Below, one piece after another: positions 38,728 to 46,995 of a stretch of 64,000 nucleotides of DNA (position 1 is the stretch's first letter; every line of letters starts with the position of its first letter). A program made the translations under genes and the position numbers. Origin of the DNA: Leifsonia sp. 466MF (GTDB taxonomy: Bacteria; Actinomycetota; Actinomycetes; Actinomycetales; Microbacteriaceae); NCBI RefSeq assembly GCF_900100265.1, contig NZ_LT629696.1, positions 1,922,001 to 1,986,000 of the forward strand, read 5' to 3'. The notes under the pieces are model-generated. The model did not search any database. It had not been told where the DNA came from and saw only the letters and a program-made list of their open reading frames with translations.

Positions 38728-39213
38728 TCAGTCGTCGTCGAGGGCGGCCGCATAGGCGGTCACTGCGCGGCCGTACCGCGGCAGGTGCGGGGCGAGTGCG
38801 CCGAGCGCCTCGCGGAGCGCGTCGGCGCGCATCCCGTCGTCGAAGAGGCACAGCGCGGCGAACGCGCGGGCCGCGTCGGCGAGGGGATGCTCGGGCTCTG
38901 CGCCGAGGAAGTCGCGCAGCAGGCTGAGTGCTTCGGCCGGGCGGTCGAGGTTGCGGAGGGTGCTCGCCAGCTGCACGATCGCCTGCCCGCGGTACGGCTC
39001 GGCCAGACCGTGCGCGAGCGCCGCGCGATAGAAGGGCTCGGCGTCGGCTTCGCGGCCGGCGAAGTCACGGCCGCTGGCCGCTTCGAACAGCGCCTCCGGG
39101 TCGTTCGCGGGGCGTTCGGCGACGAGTGCGTCGATCGCGTCGAGGGTGGCCTGCTCGCGCGTGTCGTCCGCGTCGGCCCAGACCGCGTCCACTCGCTGTC
39201 GCCAGTCGTCCAT
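38728..39213 (-). CDS. Tetratricopeptide-repeat protein
   Basis: A 161-residue soluble helical protein with three to four TPR-like repeats ([39 protein letters not shown]). The Trp-containing N terminus [12 protein letters not shown] is chosen as start; upstream in-frame sequence is a GC-rich shadow. Related proteins are found throughout actinobacteria as scaffold-like hypothetical proteins. It lies between clpP1 and tig. Confidence 0.75.
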   Translation of the reverse strand: MDDWRQRVDAVWADADDTREQATLDAIDALVAERPANDPEALFEAASGRDFAGREADAEPFYRAALAHGLAEPYRGQAIVQLASTLRNLDRPAEALSLLRDFLGAEPEHPLADAARAFAALCLFDDGMRADALREALGALAPHLPRYGRAVTAYAAALDDD

Positions 39214-39243
39214 TCCCGCTCTCCTTCGTCCCGTTCGGTCTGT

Positions 39244-39293
39244 GGGGCGCAACACGCCGTTCTCATGGTGCCAGAACGGCGCGTCGCGTCCCC
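39244..39293. repeat. Intergenic inverted repeat with ACGCCGT motif
   Basis: Arms 39244-39263 and 39273-39293 pair over about 20 bp with two mismatches and a one-base bulge. The arms contain CGCAACACGCCGTT, a sequence nearly identical to the arms of the repeat at 45517-45568, so the two belong to one family. Confidence 0.7.
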
Positions 39294-39298
39294 AGATG

Positions 39299-39350
39299 CA
39301 CGAAAGCCGGGCCGCGCGGATGGCGCGGCCCGGCTTCGTGACGGCGCGAC
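39299..39350 (-). terminator. Terminator after tig
   Basis: An 18-bp, nearly perfect GC-rich stem (CACGAAAGCCGGGCCGCGC with its complement, one bulged A) immediately past the tig stop. Confidence 0.8.
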
Positions 39351-39351
39351 G

Positions 39352-40764
39352 TTACTTGTCGTCGGCCTTCTTCTTGGTGGAGCGCTTCTTCGGCTTCTCC
39401 TCGGCGGCGGGGGCCTCCTCAGCGGGGGCCTCCTCCGTGGCGGACTCGGCGGTGGGAGCCTCGTCCGCAGCGTCGGTGTCGTCGCCGTCCGCGATGGCGG
39501 TGAACTCGGCCAGGTCGACCGGCTTGCCGTCGGTGTCGACGACCTTCACCTTGCCGAGGACGATCGCGAGCGCCTTGTTGCGGGCGACCTCGCCGACCAT
39601 CGACGGGATCTGGCCGTTCTCGCTGAGGATCTTCACGAACTCGTTCGGGTCCATGCCGTACTGGGCGGCACCCTGCACGAGGTACTGGGTGAGCTCGTCC
39701 TGGCTGACCTTGACGTCGTTCTCCTGCGCGACCTCGTCGAGGAGGATCTGCGTCTTGAAGGTCTTCTCGCTGGACTCCTTCACCTCGGCGCGGTGCACGT
39801 CGTCCTCGAGGCGGTTCTCCTGCTCCAGGTGGCGGTGGACCTCGTCCTCGACCAGCTGCTCCGGGACCGGGATCTCGACCAGCTCGAGGAGCTTGTCGAC
39901 CAGCTGGTCGCGGGCGGCCGTGCCCTGGCCGAACACCTTGGCGCGCTCGACCTGCGTGCGCAGGCTCTGGCGCAGCTCGCCGATGGTGTCGAACTCGGAG
40001 GCGATCTGGGCGAAGTCGTCGTCGGCCTCGGGGAGCTCGCGCTCCTTGACGGCGTTCAGCGTCACGGTGATCTGGGCGTTCTCACCCTCGTGGTCGCCGC
40101 CCATGAGCGGCGCCTCGAACGTGGTGGTCTCGCCGGCGGTGAGCGTGTCGAGGGCCTCGTCGATGCCGTCGATGAGCTCGCCGGAGCCGATCTCGTACGA
40201 GATGTTCGCCGCGGTGTCGACCTCCTCGCCGCCGATCACGGCGACCAGGTCGATCTGGGCGAAGTCACCGGTCTTGGCGGGACGGTCGACCGTGACGAGG
40301 GTGCCGAAGCGGCTGCGGAGCCGGTCCAGCTCCTCCTCCACGTCATCCACGCCCACCTCGGCCGCGTCGACCGTGATGGTGATGTCGTCGAAGTCGGGCA
40401 GCTTCACCTCGGGGCGCACATCCACCTCGATGGTGAGGAGCAGGTCGCCCGAGAAGTCGGACTCGTTCGGCCACTCGGTGATGTCGGCCTCGGGGCGGCC
40501 GAGGGGACGAACGTCGTTCTCCTCGATCGCCTGACGGTAGAACCCGTCGAGACCCTCGTTGACCGCGTGCTCCAGGACGGCGGCCTTGCCGACCCGCTGG
40601 TCGATGATGGGCGGCGGCACCTTGCCCTTGCGGAAACCGGGGATGGTCACCTGCTCGGCGATGTGCTCGTACGCGTGCTTGATGGAAGGCTGCAGCTCCT
40701 CCGGCGTCACCGAGATGGTGAGCTTGGTCCGGGTGGGGCTGAGCTTCTCGACCGTGGTCTTCAC
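39352..40764 (-). CDS. tig: Trigger factor
   Basis: A 470-residue ribosome-bound chaperone and prolyl isomerase. The ribosome-binding signature GFRKGKVPP is near residue 45, the FKBP domain covers about 150-245 and the helical C-terminal domain ends in an acidic Ala/Glu stretch with a Lys-rich [12 protein letters not shown] tail. GTG at 40764 gives the family start [12 protein letters not shown]; the AGGAG is somewhat distant (12 bases). It lies 60 bp after tRNA-Pro on the same strand. Confidence 0.96.
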   Translation of the reverse strand: MKTTVEKLSPTRTKLTISVTPEELQPSIKHAYEHIAEQVTIPGFRKGKVPPPIIDQRVGKAAVLEHAVNEGLDGFYRQAIEENDVRPLGRPEADITEWPNESDFSGDLLLTIEVDVRPEVKLPDFDDITITVDAAEVGVDDVEEELDRLRSRFGTLVTVDRPAKTGDFAQIDLVAVIGGEEVDTAANISYEIGSGELIDGIDEALDTLTAGETTTFEAPLMGGDHEGENAQITVTLNAVKERELPEADDDFAQIASEFDTIGELRQSLRTQVERAKVFGQGTAARDQLVDKLLELVEIPVPEQLVEDEVHRHLEQENRLEDDVHRAEVKESSEKTFKTQILLDEVAQENDVKVSQDELTQYLVQGAAQYGMDPNEFVKILSENGQIPSMVGEVARNKALAIVLGKVKVVDTDGKPVDLAEFTAIADGDDTDAADEAPTAESATEEAPAEEAPAAEEKPKKRSTKKKADDK

Positions 40765-40824
40765 GATGTCTGGGTTCTCCTGAATGATCGAACGATGGTC
40801 TTCTCGCAAGGAACGAGGTCCTCG

Positions 40825-40899
40825 TCGGGGCGACAGGATTCGAACCTGCGACCTCCCGCTCCCAAAGCGGGCGCTCTAGCCAAGCTGAGCTACGCCCCG
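40825..40899 (-). tRNA. tRNA-Pro (anticodon TGG)
   Basis: A 75-nt cloverleaf on the minus strand: acceptor CGGGGCG/CGCCCCG, anticodon arm CCCGC-TTTGGGA-GCGGG with anticodon TGG, T-arm GCAGGTTCGAATCCTGT, discriminator A. CCA is not encoded. A TAGACT -10 at 40934-40929 lies 30 bases upstream; tig follows, so tRNA-Pro and tig may be cotranscribed. Confidence 0.95.
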
Positions 40900-41021
40900 G
40901 CTTGAAGCGGTGCGAAAGACCGTGGGCAAGTCTACTGCACGCGTGCTCCCCCGCGCGTGTACTACGATGGTCGTCGGCCGCCGCACAGATCGGGCGGCCA
41001 CCGTGCCGCATCTGCGGCGCC

Positions 41022-41095
41022 GGGGATGTAGCTCAATGGTAGAGCCTCAGTCTTCCAAACTGATTACGCGGGTTCGATTCCCGTCATCCCCTCCA
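41022..41095 (+). tRNA. tRNA-Gly (anticodon TCC), islet boundary
   Basis: Acceptor GGGGATG/CATCCCC, anticodon arm with loop CTTCCAA and anticodon TCC, T-arm GCGGGTTCGATTCCCGT, discriminator T and an encoded CCA (41093-41095). A TACGAT -10 lies at 40963-40968. Lower-GC accessory DNA starts shortly after its 3' end, so this tRNA is a plausible integration site. Confidence 0.95.
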
Positions 41096-41208
41096 TTGGA
41101 TGCGCTGGGCGAGCGGCCCGTTGAGTGAGACGCTCCGGAACACGATCCCCGGCAGAACCCCGTGCACTGGGGTGAGAGCGGTCGCGGGCCAGCGTCTATG
41201 ATCTGGCC

Positions 41209-41844
41209 ATGAGTCTGCCTTCCGCGTACTTGACGAGTACCAAGAACACGTCTGACATCCTCCGAGCGATGCAGGCGGCCCAGGCACCGGACCGCTTCAC
41301 CATCAAGTTCTTGGAGGGGCTTGGTTTCGCGGGCAGCAATGACCGGGCAATGGTCAACGTGCTGAAAGCGCTCGGCATGCTCAATGAGTCAGGCGTTCCG
41401 ACTCGGCGTTACCACGAGTACCTGGACCAGACGCGCTCCGAGCTGGTTCTGGCCGAGGCTATCCGGGAGGCGTACAGCGACCTGTTCCGCGTTAACAAGA
41501 ACGCCAACACGATGTCTCAGAGCGACGTTCGAAACAAAATGAAGACATTGTCCGAGGGGTCGTATACAGATCGAGTCTTGACGGCCATGGCGGCGACGTT
41601 TGCAGCTCTCGTCAAGTCGGCAGACTTCTCAAAGGCGCAGCAGGCACCGGACCCTGACGAGGACGAACAGGAAGATGAGGCAGCCGGCACTCCTGAAGAT
41701 GATCGACTCGGCGACCCTCGCGGCGGTCAGAAGTCGGGCAAGATCGGTGACCTCGTCTACAACATCAACATTCATCTGCCGGAGTCGCGCGATCCGGCCG
41801 TCTACAACGCGCTCTTCAAATCGTTGAAGGAGCACCTGGGGTAG
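41209..41844 (+). CDS. DUF5343 protein, first gene of HEPN cassette
   Basis: A 211-residue soluble protein. Residues about 1-150 match DUF5343: LTSTKNTSDIL, QAAQAPDRFTIKFLEGLGF, ALGMLNESGVPTRRYHEYLDQ, and EAIREAYSDLF with the following lysine-rich segment. An acidic linker (PDPDEDEQEDE) joins a small C-terminal module ending YNINIHLPESRDPAVYNALFKSLKEHL. The fold looks winged-helix-like, so it may bind DNA or RNA, but this is not shown. TATGAT at 41197-41202 is exactly six bases before the ATG (leaderless). Three bases separate its stop codon from the HEPN gene's GTG. GC content is below that of the chromosome around it. Confidence 0.85.
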   Translation: MSLPSAYLTSTKNTSDILRAMQAAQAPDRFTIKFLEGLGFAGSNDRAMVNVLKALGMLNESGVPTRRYHEYLDQTRSELVLAEAIREAYSDLFRVNKNANTMSQSDVRNKMKTLSEGSYTDRVLTAMAATFAALVKSADFSKAQQAPDPDEDEQEDEAAGTPEDDRLGDPRGGQKSGKIGDLVYNINIHLPESRDPAVYNALFKSLKEHLG

Positions 41845-41846
41845 CC

Positions 41847-42422
41847 GTGGACGACAGAATCTACAATTTCGTCTACCGCGGAATGTTGACCGAGGAAGCA
41901 CTTGATTCCGCCGGGCGTCCTGGGCGGCCTGCGTTCTCGGCCACCGAGGCCGACATCGAGGCTGCATTGAGCCTGGAATTGTTCGACCCCGACATGCTTG
42001 ACGAAGCGCGATTGATGTCGGTCGTGTATGCCGCAATCGCCGCCTTCGAGCATTCGGTACGCAAGTTCGTCTCACGAGTCCTGATCGACGAGTTCGGGGA
42101 GGACTGGTGGGACAACGGCGTCTCGAAGAAGATTCGCGACTTTGCCGAAAGCCGCAAGTCGGACGAAGAGAAGACCAAGTGGCATGGCGTGAGGGGAGAG
42201 GATCTCCTCAGCTTCACGGAACTGGGACATCTGCCGAACATCATGCAGCAGAACTGGGACCTCTTTGAGCCTTACGTTCGTCGGCTCGATTGGGCCACCT
42301 CAATCTTCGGCACCATCGAGAGGTCCCGGAACGTCATCATGCATAGCGGGACGCTAGAAATGCCCGATGTCGAGCGCATCGGAATCCTCATGCGGGACTG
42401 GAATAAGCAGGTGGGACTGTGA
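41847..42422 (+). CDS. Swt1-type HEPN protein (putative RNase)
   Basis: A 191-residue protein. Residues about 60-188 resemble the HEPN domain of Swt1-type proteins: AFEHSVRKFVSRVL, GEDWWDN, FTELGHLPNIM and IERSRNVIMHSG. Arg161 and His166 form the R-x4-H motif that is catalytic in many HEPN ribonucleases and toxins. The N-terminal 50 residues are a short unassigned region. GTG at 41847 immediately follows the DUF5343 gene, and its stop overlaps the lipoprotein start (GTGA). Best interpretation: HEPN effector with DUF5343 as partner, antitoxin or sensor; no experimental evidence. Confidence 0.8.
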   Translation: MDDRIYNFVYRGMLTEEALDSAGRPGRPAFSATEADIEAALSLELFDPDMLDEARLMSVVYAAIAAFEHSVRKFVSRVLIDEFGEDWWDNGVSKKIRDFAESRKSDEEKTKWHGVRGEDLLSFTELGHLPNIMQQNWDLFEPYVRRLDWATSIFGTIERSRNVIMHSGTLEMPDVERIGILMRDWNKQVGL

Positions 42423-43147
42423 AAGTCCCGGGTAAGACACGCAGGCACAGTTACATCGCGTCGACGCTCGCCTGTCTGGCGCTCGCGCTAGTCGGTTGCT
42501 CGGCAACGACTCCCCGGTCAGACCACCCAAAGGCTCCCCCACCAATGTCAGCCCCTGCTGCACCCGCCATGAGCGCGGCTGAAAGCATCGCGATCGCAGA
42601 GCAAGCTGCGAAAGACGCACTCCCGGACGCGCCGATCTGGAAGGGAATGACGTTTAAAGGCGTCATGATTAGCGAGTCGCAGGTCTGCGTAGATCGGACC
42701 TGGGCACCAGGGGGCGGCCCGAACGACGACGGCGGCAACGCTGGATATGTAGTCGTTACGTTGCCAAGCAAGAAGATGGGTGAGCCTCAGGATGGGCTTT
42801 GTTCTGACATGCCTTCAGCGGTGGTAACGACTCCCCCTGTGGTCAACGTTCCGAGCAAACTTCGAGACGATCCGGGGCTGCTGGTGAGCACCGACTTTGG
42901 TCGCGCATGGCCGTTGACGGTGCCCTACGTGATCGTTGGCTGCAAGAGCATCACGGCCGGTGGGCAACGCCTACATGTCGTTTCCGTTACAGATCCGGAC
43001 GGGAAAACGTACGCCGGAAACGGTTCAGCCAAAGACCACACCGATCTGCCGGCGATTGATCCCATCTGGGCGCCAGATCCGGACGTTGGCGGGCTCAAGG
43101 TCGACAACACTCCTGTCGTGGACGCAGGTCTAGAACTCTGTGACTAG
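42419..43147 (+). CDS. DUF2511 lipoprotein coupled to the HEPN gene
   Basis: A 242-residue exported lipoprotein. A Lys/Arg-containing start is followed by a hydrophobic segment and the lipobox LVGC with Cys27. The C-terminal third is DUF2511-like: WPLTVPYVIVGC, VTDPDGKTYAGNGSAKD and AIDPIWAPDP. GTG at 42419 overlaps the HEPN stop by 4 bp. A surface lipoprotein translated together with a cytosolic HEPN protein is unusual; it may be a genuine third component or a passenger gene of the islet. Confidence 0.8.
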   Translation: MKVPGKTRRHSYIASTLACLALALVGCSATTPRSDHPKAPPPMSAPAAPAMSAAESIAIAEQAAKDALPDAPIWKGMTFKGVMISESQVCVDRTWAPGGGPNDDGGNAGYVVVTLPSKKMGEPQDGLCSDMPSAVVTTPPVVNVPSKLRDDPGLLVSTDFGRAWPLTVPYVIVGCKSITAGGQRLHVVSVTDPDGKTYAGNGSAKDHTDLPAIDPIWAPDPDVGGLKVDNTPVVDAGLELCD

Positions 43148-43482
43148 CGCTTCTGTCTGAGTTCGTGACCGTGCGAGCGCCGCAGCTCTTCGAGGACTTC
43201 CGCGCACGAGGCGACGATCTGCTCGTAGGCGAACTCGCGGACGGCGGCGTCTAGCCCCCGGGATTGAGCACGTGTGGCACCAGCAAACTCGGCGGATCTC
43301 TGGGGCTTGTAATGATGCGTCGAACCCGGTCACCCGCGCGCTCGTCCAGTGCCACGACGACAACACGCTGCCGCTAGTTCAGTGACCATGCGGGTGACGT
43401 GCGCAGGGCCGTCTAGGCCGTGGAGCATGGCGCGGGCCGCGGTGTCCGGGTGCCTACGCCGTTCAGATTGAAACGCCTTCAC
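43144..43482 (-). pseudogene. Degraded ~112-codon gene with two frameshifts
   Basis: On the minus strand coding character moves across three frames. Frame one starts at GTG 43482 after AAAGG and reads KAFQSERRRHPD to MVTELAAA. Frame two continues VVVALDERAGDRVRR. Frame three reads SAEFAGATRAQSRG through CAEVLEELRRSHGHELRQKR to TAG at 43146-43144. All three parts keep GC-rich third positions and join into one helical protein. The shifts fall near 43370 and 43300. Family is not recognised. Its stop overlaps the stop of the DUF2511 gene. Confidence 0.6.
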
Positions 43483-43554
43483 TATGTACACCTTTCGGGC
43501 AATACCCGATCATCGGTGCCGCTGCGAGACTCGGGCAAGCTAAAGGAGGATCGC

Positions 43555-43827
43555 GTGTACCAAATTACCGCCATTAAGGTTTCAAGTCGCCCGCCCCAGC
43601 TGGGAACCATCACTGACTATTTCTTTGAAGGACGAAATGGGGAGATGAACAAATGGTTCACGAAGTCGAGCGCGGTCGATTACGTAAATCGCCACCCTTC
43701 CACGGTTTATGTGGCTGGAGGAGGGACGACTGCTTACGTCGAGGTGGTGTCTGGCTCACCGGATTACCTTCGGACCCATGGCGACGGAACTCTGAGCGAT
43801 AACCTCCTCTCTCTGCCGATCTACTGA
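43555..43827 (+). CDS. DUF3892 protein
   Basis: A 90-residue protein matching DUF3892: YQITAIKVSS, DYFFEGRNG, VYVAGGGTTAYVEVVSG and the C-terminal LRTHGDGTLSDNLLSLP. Function unknown; the family is often found in mobile or accessory regions. GTG at 43555 has the full ribosome binding site AAAGGAGGA. This is the lowest-GC gene of the islet and marks its distal end. Confidence 0.8.
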   Translation: MYQITAIKVSSRPPQLGTITDYFFEGRNGEMNKWFTKSSAVDYVNRHPSTVYVAGGGTTAYVEVVSGSPDYLRTHGDGTLSDNLLSLPIY

Positions 43828-43918
43828 CGGCATAGTGCGTAGTAGCACCCGAGCCATGCGCCGGTGCTGATTCGATTCGTCTAGTGCACATCGTGGCGTG
43901 CCGCGGCACAATTCCGTC

Positions 43919-44590
43919 ATGACGCCGACTCCCCCGCCTCCTGACGGGCTCACGGACGCGCAGCGCAGCCTGCGCGCGCAGTTGCTCGCGACAGAGCACT
44001 GGAGCCTGCTGGCGTCGCGGAGCACGACGCAGAGCGAGGTGCTGACGCGGATCGCGATCTTCTTGACGCTCGTGTCGGCGGGACTGGTGACGCTCGGGTT
44101 CATCGGGCAGGCAAGTGCGTTCCGGGGGTGGTTCGGGCTGGCGGCGCTCGGGGTGCTGCTCGTGCTCGCGCTGTTGGGGCTGATCACGATGGTCCGCGTC
44201 TTCAACACGTCCGACGAGGACATGATGTACGTGGTCGCGATGAACCGGCTGCGGGCGGCGTACCTGGAACTCGACCCGGGACTCGACCGGTACCTGTACG
44301 CGTCCGCGAACGACGACGAGGCCGGCATCCGGACGACTTACCACTTCTTCTACGAGCGCGGCGGGAGCTCGGTATTCGGCAGCTCCATGATGCTCATCGC
44401 GGTCGTGGAGTCGATCGTGCTCGGCCTGCTGGCAGGCGGGGCGACGGCGGCGTTCGGTGGGCCGCCGGTAGCCGCCATCGTCGTGGGCGTCGGCGTCGCA
44501 CTCGCCGCGGTGGCGCTGGCGATGCGGTGGGGCTACTCGATCTATCGGCGCGCGATCAGGTCGCTTCAGCCCATCCGGCCGACCGCGTGA
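43919..44590 (+). CDS. Membrane protein with four transmembrane helices
   Basis: A 223-residue protein with a Pro-rich N terminus, two helices near residues 45-100, a soluble loop of about 60 residues (NRLRAAYLELDPGLDRYLYASAND region) and two C-terminal helices. No recognised family. CACAAT at 43907-43912 ends six bases before the ATG, consistent with a leaderless mRNA. Base composition is back to the chromosomal level, so this is the first core gene after the islet. It converges with the Rv0909-like gene (3-bp gap). Confidence 0.75.
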   Translation: MTPTPPPPDGLTDAQRSLRAQLLATEHWSLLASRSTTQSEVLTRIAIFLTLVSAGLVTLGFIGQASAFRGWFGLAALGVLLVLALLGLITMVRVFNTSDEDMMYVVAMNRLRAAYLELDPGLDRYLYASANDDEAGIRTTYHFFYERGGSSVFGSSMMLIAVVESIVLGLLAGGATAAFGGPPVAAIVVGVGVALAAVALAMRWGYSIYRRAIRSLQPIRPTA

Positions 44591-44593
44591 CCG

Positions 44594-44806
44594 CTATTCG
44601 TTGCCGACGTGCTTGTCGGCCTCGTCGCGCGCGCCCTCGATCTTGTCGTCGAACTTGCCGCCCGTGACCTTTTTCGCGGCGCCCGCGACGCCGTCGAGGA
44701 GCTTGTCGCTGACGCCTTCCGCCTGCTCGGAGTTGAGCGCGTCCTTGACCTTCGGGTCGTTCAGGAACTCCTGCGCCTTCTTGGTGATGTCGTCGAATCC
44801 AGCCAT
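44594..44806 (-). CDS. Rv0909-type putative antitoxin / small helical protein
   Basis: A 70-residue charged protein: KKAQEFL, SEQAEGVSDKLLDGVAGAAKKVTGGK and an IEGARDEADKHVGNE end. This matches the actinobacterial family annotated as Rv0909-like antitoxin, also resembling CsbD-type stress proteins. No partner toxin gene lies beside it, so an antitoxin role is doubtful here. ATG at 44806 starts at the family consensus. Confidence 0.75.
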   Translation of the reverse strand: MAGFDDITKKAQEFLNDPKVKDALNSEQAEGVSDKLLDGVAGAAKKVTGGKFDDKIEGARDEADKHVGNE

Positions 44807-44822
44807 GCGGCCATCCAACACC

Positions 44823-45482
44823 TCAGCGCTGCAGGAAGGCCAGTACCGCCAGCACCCGGCGGTGGTCGTCGCCGGAGTCCTCCAGGCCCAGCTTCTGGAA
44901 GATGGAGGTGACGTTCTTCTCCACTGCGCCGACGCCGACGACCATGCGCGCGGCGATCGCCGCGTTCGTGCGTCCCTCGGCCATCAGCTCCAGCACCTCC
45001 CGCTCGCGCGGGGTGAGGCGCTCCAGCGGGTCGGTCCGCCGGGTCAGCAGCTCGCGGACCACCTGCGGGTCGAGCACCGTGCCACCCGCAGCGACCCGGG
45101 TGACCGCATCCCGCAACTCGTCGAGGGAGGCGATGCGGTCCTTCAGGAGGTAGCCGGTGCCGCCTTCGCCGCCGGCGAGCAGCTCCTGCGCGTAGGTGCC
45201 CTCGACGTACTGCGACAGCAGGAGGACGGCGATCGACGGATGCTCGCGGCGGATGCGCAGCGCAGCCCGCACGCCCTCGTCGCGGAAGGTCGGTGGCATG
45301 CGCACGTCGAGCACCGCGACATCCGGCATCAGGTCGGGCACCGCCTCCAGCAGCGTGTCCGCGTCGCCGAACGCGCCCACGGTGTCGAAGCCGGCCTCGT
45401 CGAACAGCCGGATGAGGCCCTCGCGCAGCAGGACGGAGTCGTCCGCGACGACGACACGCAGGGGGACGGATTCGCTCGGCAC
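44823..45482 (-). CDS. NarL/LuxR-family response regulator
   Basis: A 219-residue response regulator. The receiver domain has the acidic pocket ADD (13-15) and phosphorylation site Asp59 in VAVLDV; the C-terminal LuxR helix-turn-helix starts at LTPREREVLELM. It probably receives phosphate from the histidine kinase encoded 112 bp upstream. Its recognition helix segment (VGVGAVEKNVTSIF) is somewhat unusual for the family. Confidence 0.92.
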   Translation of the reverse strand: MPSESVPLRVVVADDSVLLREGLIRLFDEAGFDTVGAFGDADTLLEAVPDLMPDVAVLDVRMPPTFRDEGVRAALRIRREHPSIAVLLLSQYVEGTYAQELLAGGEGGTGYLLKDRIASLDELRDAVTRVAAGGTVLDPQVVRELLTRRTDPLERLTPREREVLELMAEGRTNAAIAARMVVGVGAVEKNVTSIFQKLGLEDSGDDHRRVLAVLAFLQR

Positions 45483-45516
45483 CCACCCAGCCTAGAGCGC
45501 GGGCCCGACCCACCGG

Positions 45517-45568
45517 GTTGACGCGACACGCCGTCGCGCCAGGCTGGCGGACGGCGTGTTGCGTCAAC
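45517..45568. repeat. Long intergenic inverted repeat inside a two-component operon
   Basis: Arms 45517-45535 and 45550-45568 match at 18 of 19 positions; the 14-nt loop itself pairs (CGCCA/TGGCG), giving one extended hairpin. The arms contain GACGCGACACGCCGT, shared with the repeat at 39244-39293. It lies between the kinase stop and the regulator start. Confidence 0.85.
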
Positions 45569-45594
45569 TGGATGGGCTAGGCACGGCCCGCGGC

Positions 45595-46995
45595 TCAAGC
45601 GAGCGGGATGCGCGCACCGATGCGGGTGGGGCCGCCCACGGGGCTGTCCACCACGAGCTCGCCGCGCAGGCCGCGCACGCGCTCCTCCAGTCCGCGCAGG
45701 CCGTGACCCTCGACGAGGGAGGCTCCCCCGCGGCCGTTGTCGGTCAGCCAGACGCTCAGCCAGGCGGCGCCCGACGCATCCACCGACCGCTCCAGGAAGA
45801 GGCGACCGGCCTGCGCGCCGGAGTGCTTGGCCAGGTTCGCGGCGAGCTCCGCGAGCACGTAGTAGGCGTTCCGCTCGATCTCGGGGCTGAAGCGCTCCCC
45901 CGGCTGCAGCGACGACTCCACGGTGACCGGGATGGGGCTGCGCGCGGCGAGAGACTCGGCGGCGGCGACCAGGCCGCGGTCCTGCAGGATCGGCGGGGCG
46001 AAACCGCGCGACAGGGCCCGCAGCTCCTCCAGGGTGTCGCCCGCCTGCTGCCGCGCCTCGGCGAGCAGCGTCGCGGCGGCCTCCGGGTCGTCGGCGAGTT
46101 TGCGCTCGGCGGCGGCGATGTCCATCTGCAGCCGGATGAGACGCTGCTGCGGACCGTCGTGCAGGTCGCGCTCCAACCGGCGCAGCGCCTGATCCTCCGC
46201 AGCGACGGCCGCACCGCGCGAGGCGGACAGGTCGGCCACCTCCTGCTGCAACTCCTCCGACGGCCACCGGCCGAGCAGGCCGCGCGCCACCGCCTCGTGC
46301 AGCAGCGTCAGACCGCGCGTCACGAACGGCAGGGTCGCGGCGAACAGCACGCCCGCGATCAGGTACAGGATGCGGTCGCCCACGGTCGGGTCGAACGTCG
46401 ACGTGGTGCGGAACACCGCATCCACCACCGTCTGGGAGAGGAAGAAGTCGCGGTCGCCCTGCGGGATGAACGGCTCCCAGATCCACCCGGTCAGCCCGCC
46501 CAGCGCGACCGACGCCCACACGATGGTCAGCGTCCACGAGACGATGCTGACGATCGGGTTGATGAGCATCCCGTGCAGCAGGTACAGCCAGTAGTGGCCG
46601 TTCGCGAACGGCCCGAACACGGAGCGGAGGAAGGTGCGCGGGGTGCCCGGCTTCTCCCAGACCGGGCGCGGGATGGACGGCCGGCCCGCCCAATCCAGTC
46701 GCGTCAGTTCGACCAGGCCGAACCCGCGAGCGGTGTAGAAGGCGGCGACGATGACGAAGAAGCCGACGTAGATCACGATCGTGCCGACGCCGGTCCAGAA
46801 CAGCGACATCAGCACCGACAGGCCGACGATCGCGATCGGCATCGTCAGGAGCAGGAAGCCGAGCTCGCGCGGCACACCGCGCCACAGCGAGCCGTAGTTC
46901 GCGCGGGCGGGATGGGGCTGGGATGGCGTCACAGCATCCAGCGTGGCAGAAGGTCGGGCGGCGCCGGGCTGCCCGGTGTCCGTTTCAGTGGTCAT
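45595..46995 (-). CDS. Two-component sensor histidine kinase (HisKA_3)
   Basis: A 466-residue membrane kinase. A sensor region with about five to six transmembrane helices (residues 45-260) is followed by the dimerisation/phosphoacceptor segment ERDLHDGPQQRL with the reactive His, and an HATPase_c domain with NAYYVLAELAANLAKHS and DNGRGG. ATG at 46995 lies 11 bp inside the multicopper oxidase gene and has AAAGGA upstream, so it is coupled to it. The oxidase context hints at copper or cell-envelope sensing, but this is inference. Confidence 0.92.
   Translation of the reverse strand: MTTETDTGQPGAARPSATLDAVTPSQPHPARANYGSLWRGVPRELGFLLLTMPIAIVGLSVLMSLFWTGVGTIVIYVGFFVIVAAFYTARGFGLVELTRLDWAGRPSIPRPVWEKPGTPRTFLRSVFGPFANGHYWLYLLHGMLINPIVSIVSWTLTIVWASVALGGLTGWIWEPFIPQGDRDFFLSQTVVDAVFRTTSTFDPTVGDRILYLIAGVLFAATLPFVTRGLTLLHEAVARGLLGRWPSEELQQEVADLSASRGAAVAAEDQALRRLERDLHDGPQQRLIRLQMDIAAAERKLADDPEAAATLLAEARQQAGDTLEELRALSRGFAPPILQDRGLVAAAESLAARSPIPVTVESSLQPGERFSPEIERNAYYVLAELAANLAKHSGAQAGRLFLERSVDASGAAWLSVWLTDNGRGGASLVEGHGLRGLEERVRGLRGELVVDSPVGGPTRIGARIPLA

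Noticed and set aside
41096..43918. Active integrative element
   Set aside because: No integrase, transposase or clear direct repeat of the tRNA end was found; at most a remnant.
44594..44806. Complete toxin-antitoxin locus around the Rv0909-like gene
   Set aside because: Neighbours are a four-helix membrane protein and a response regulator; no toxin-like gene is adjacent.
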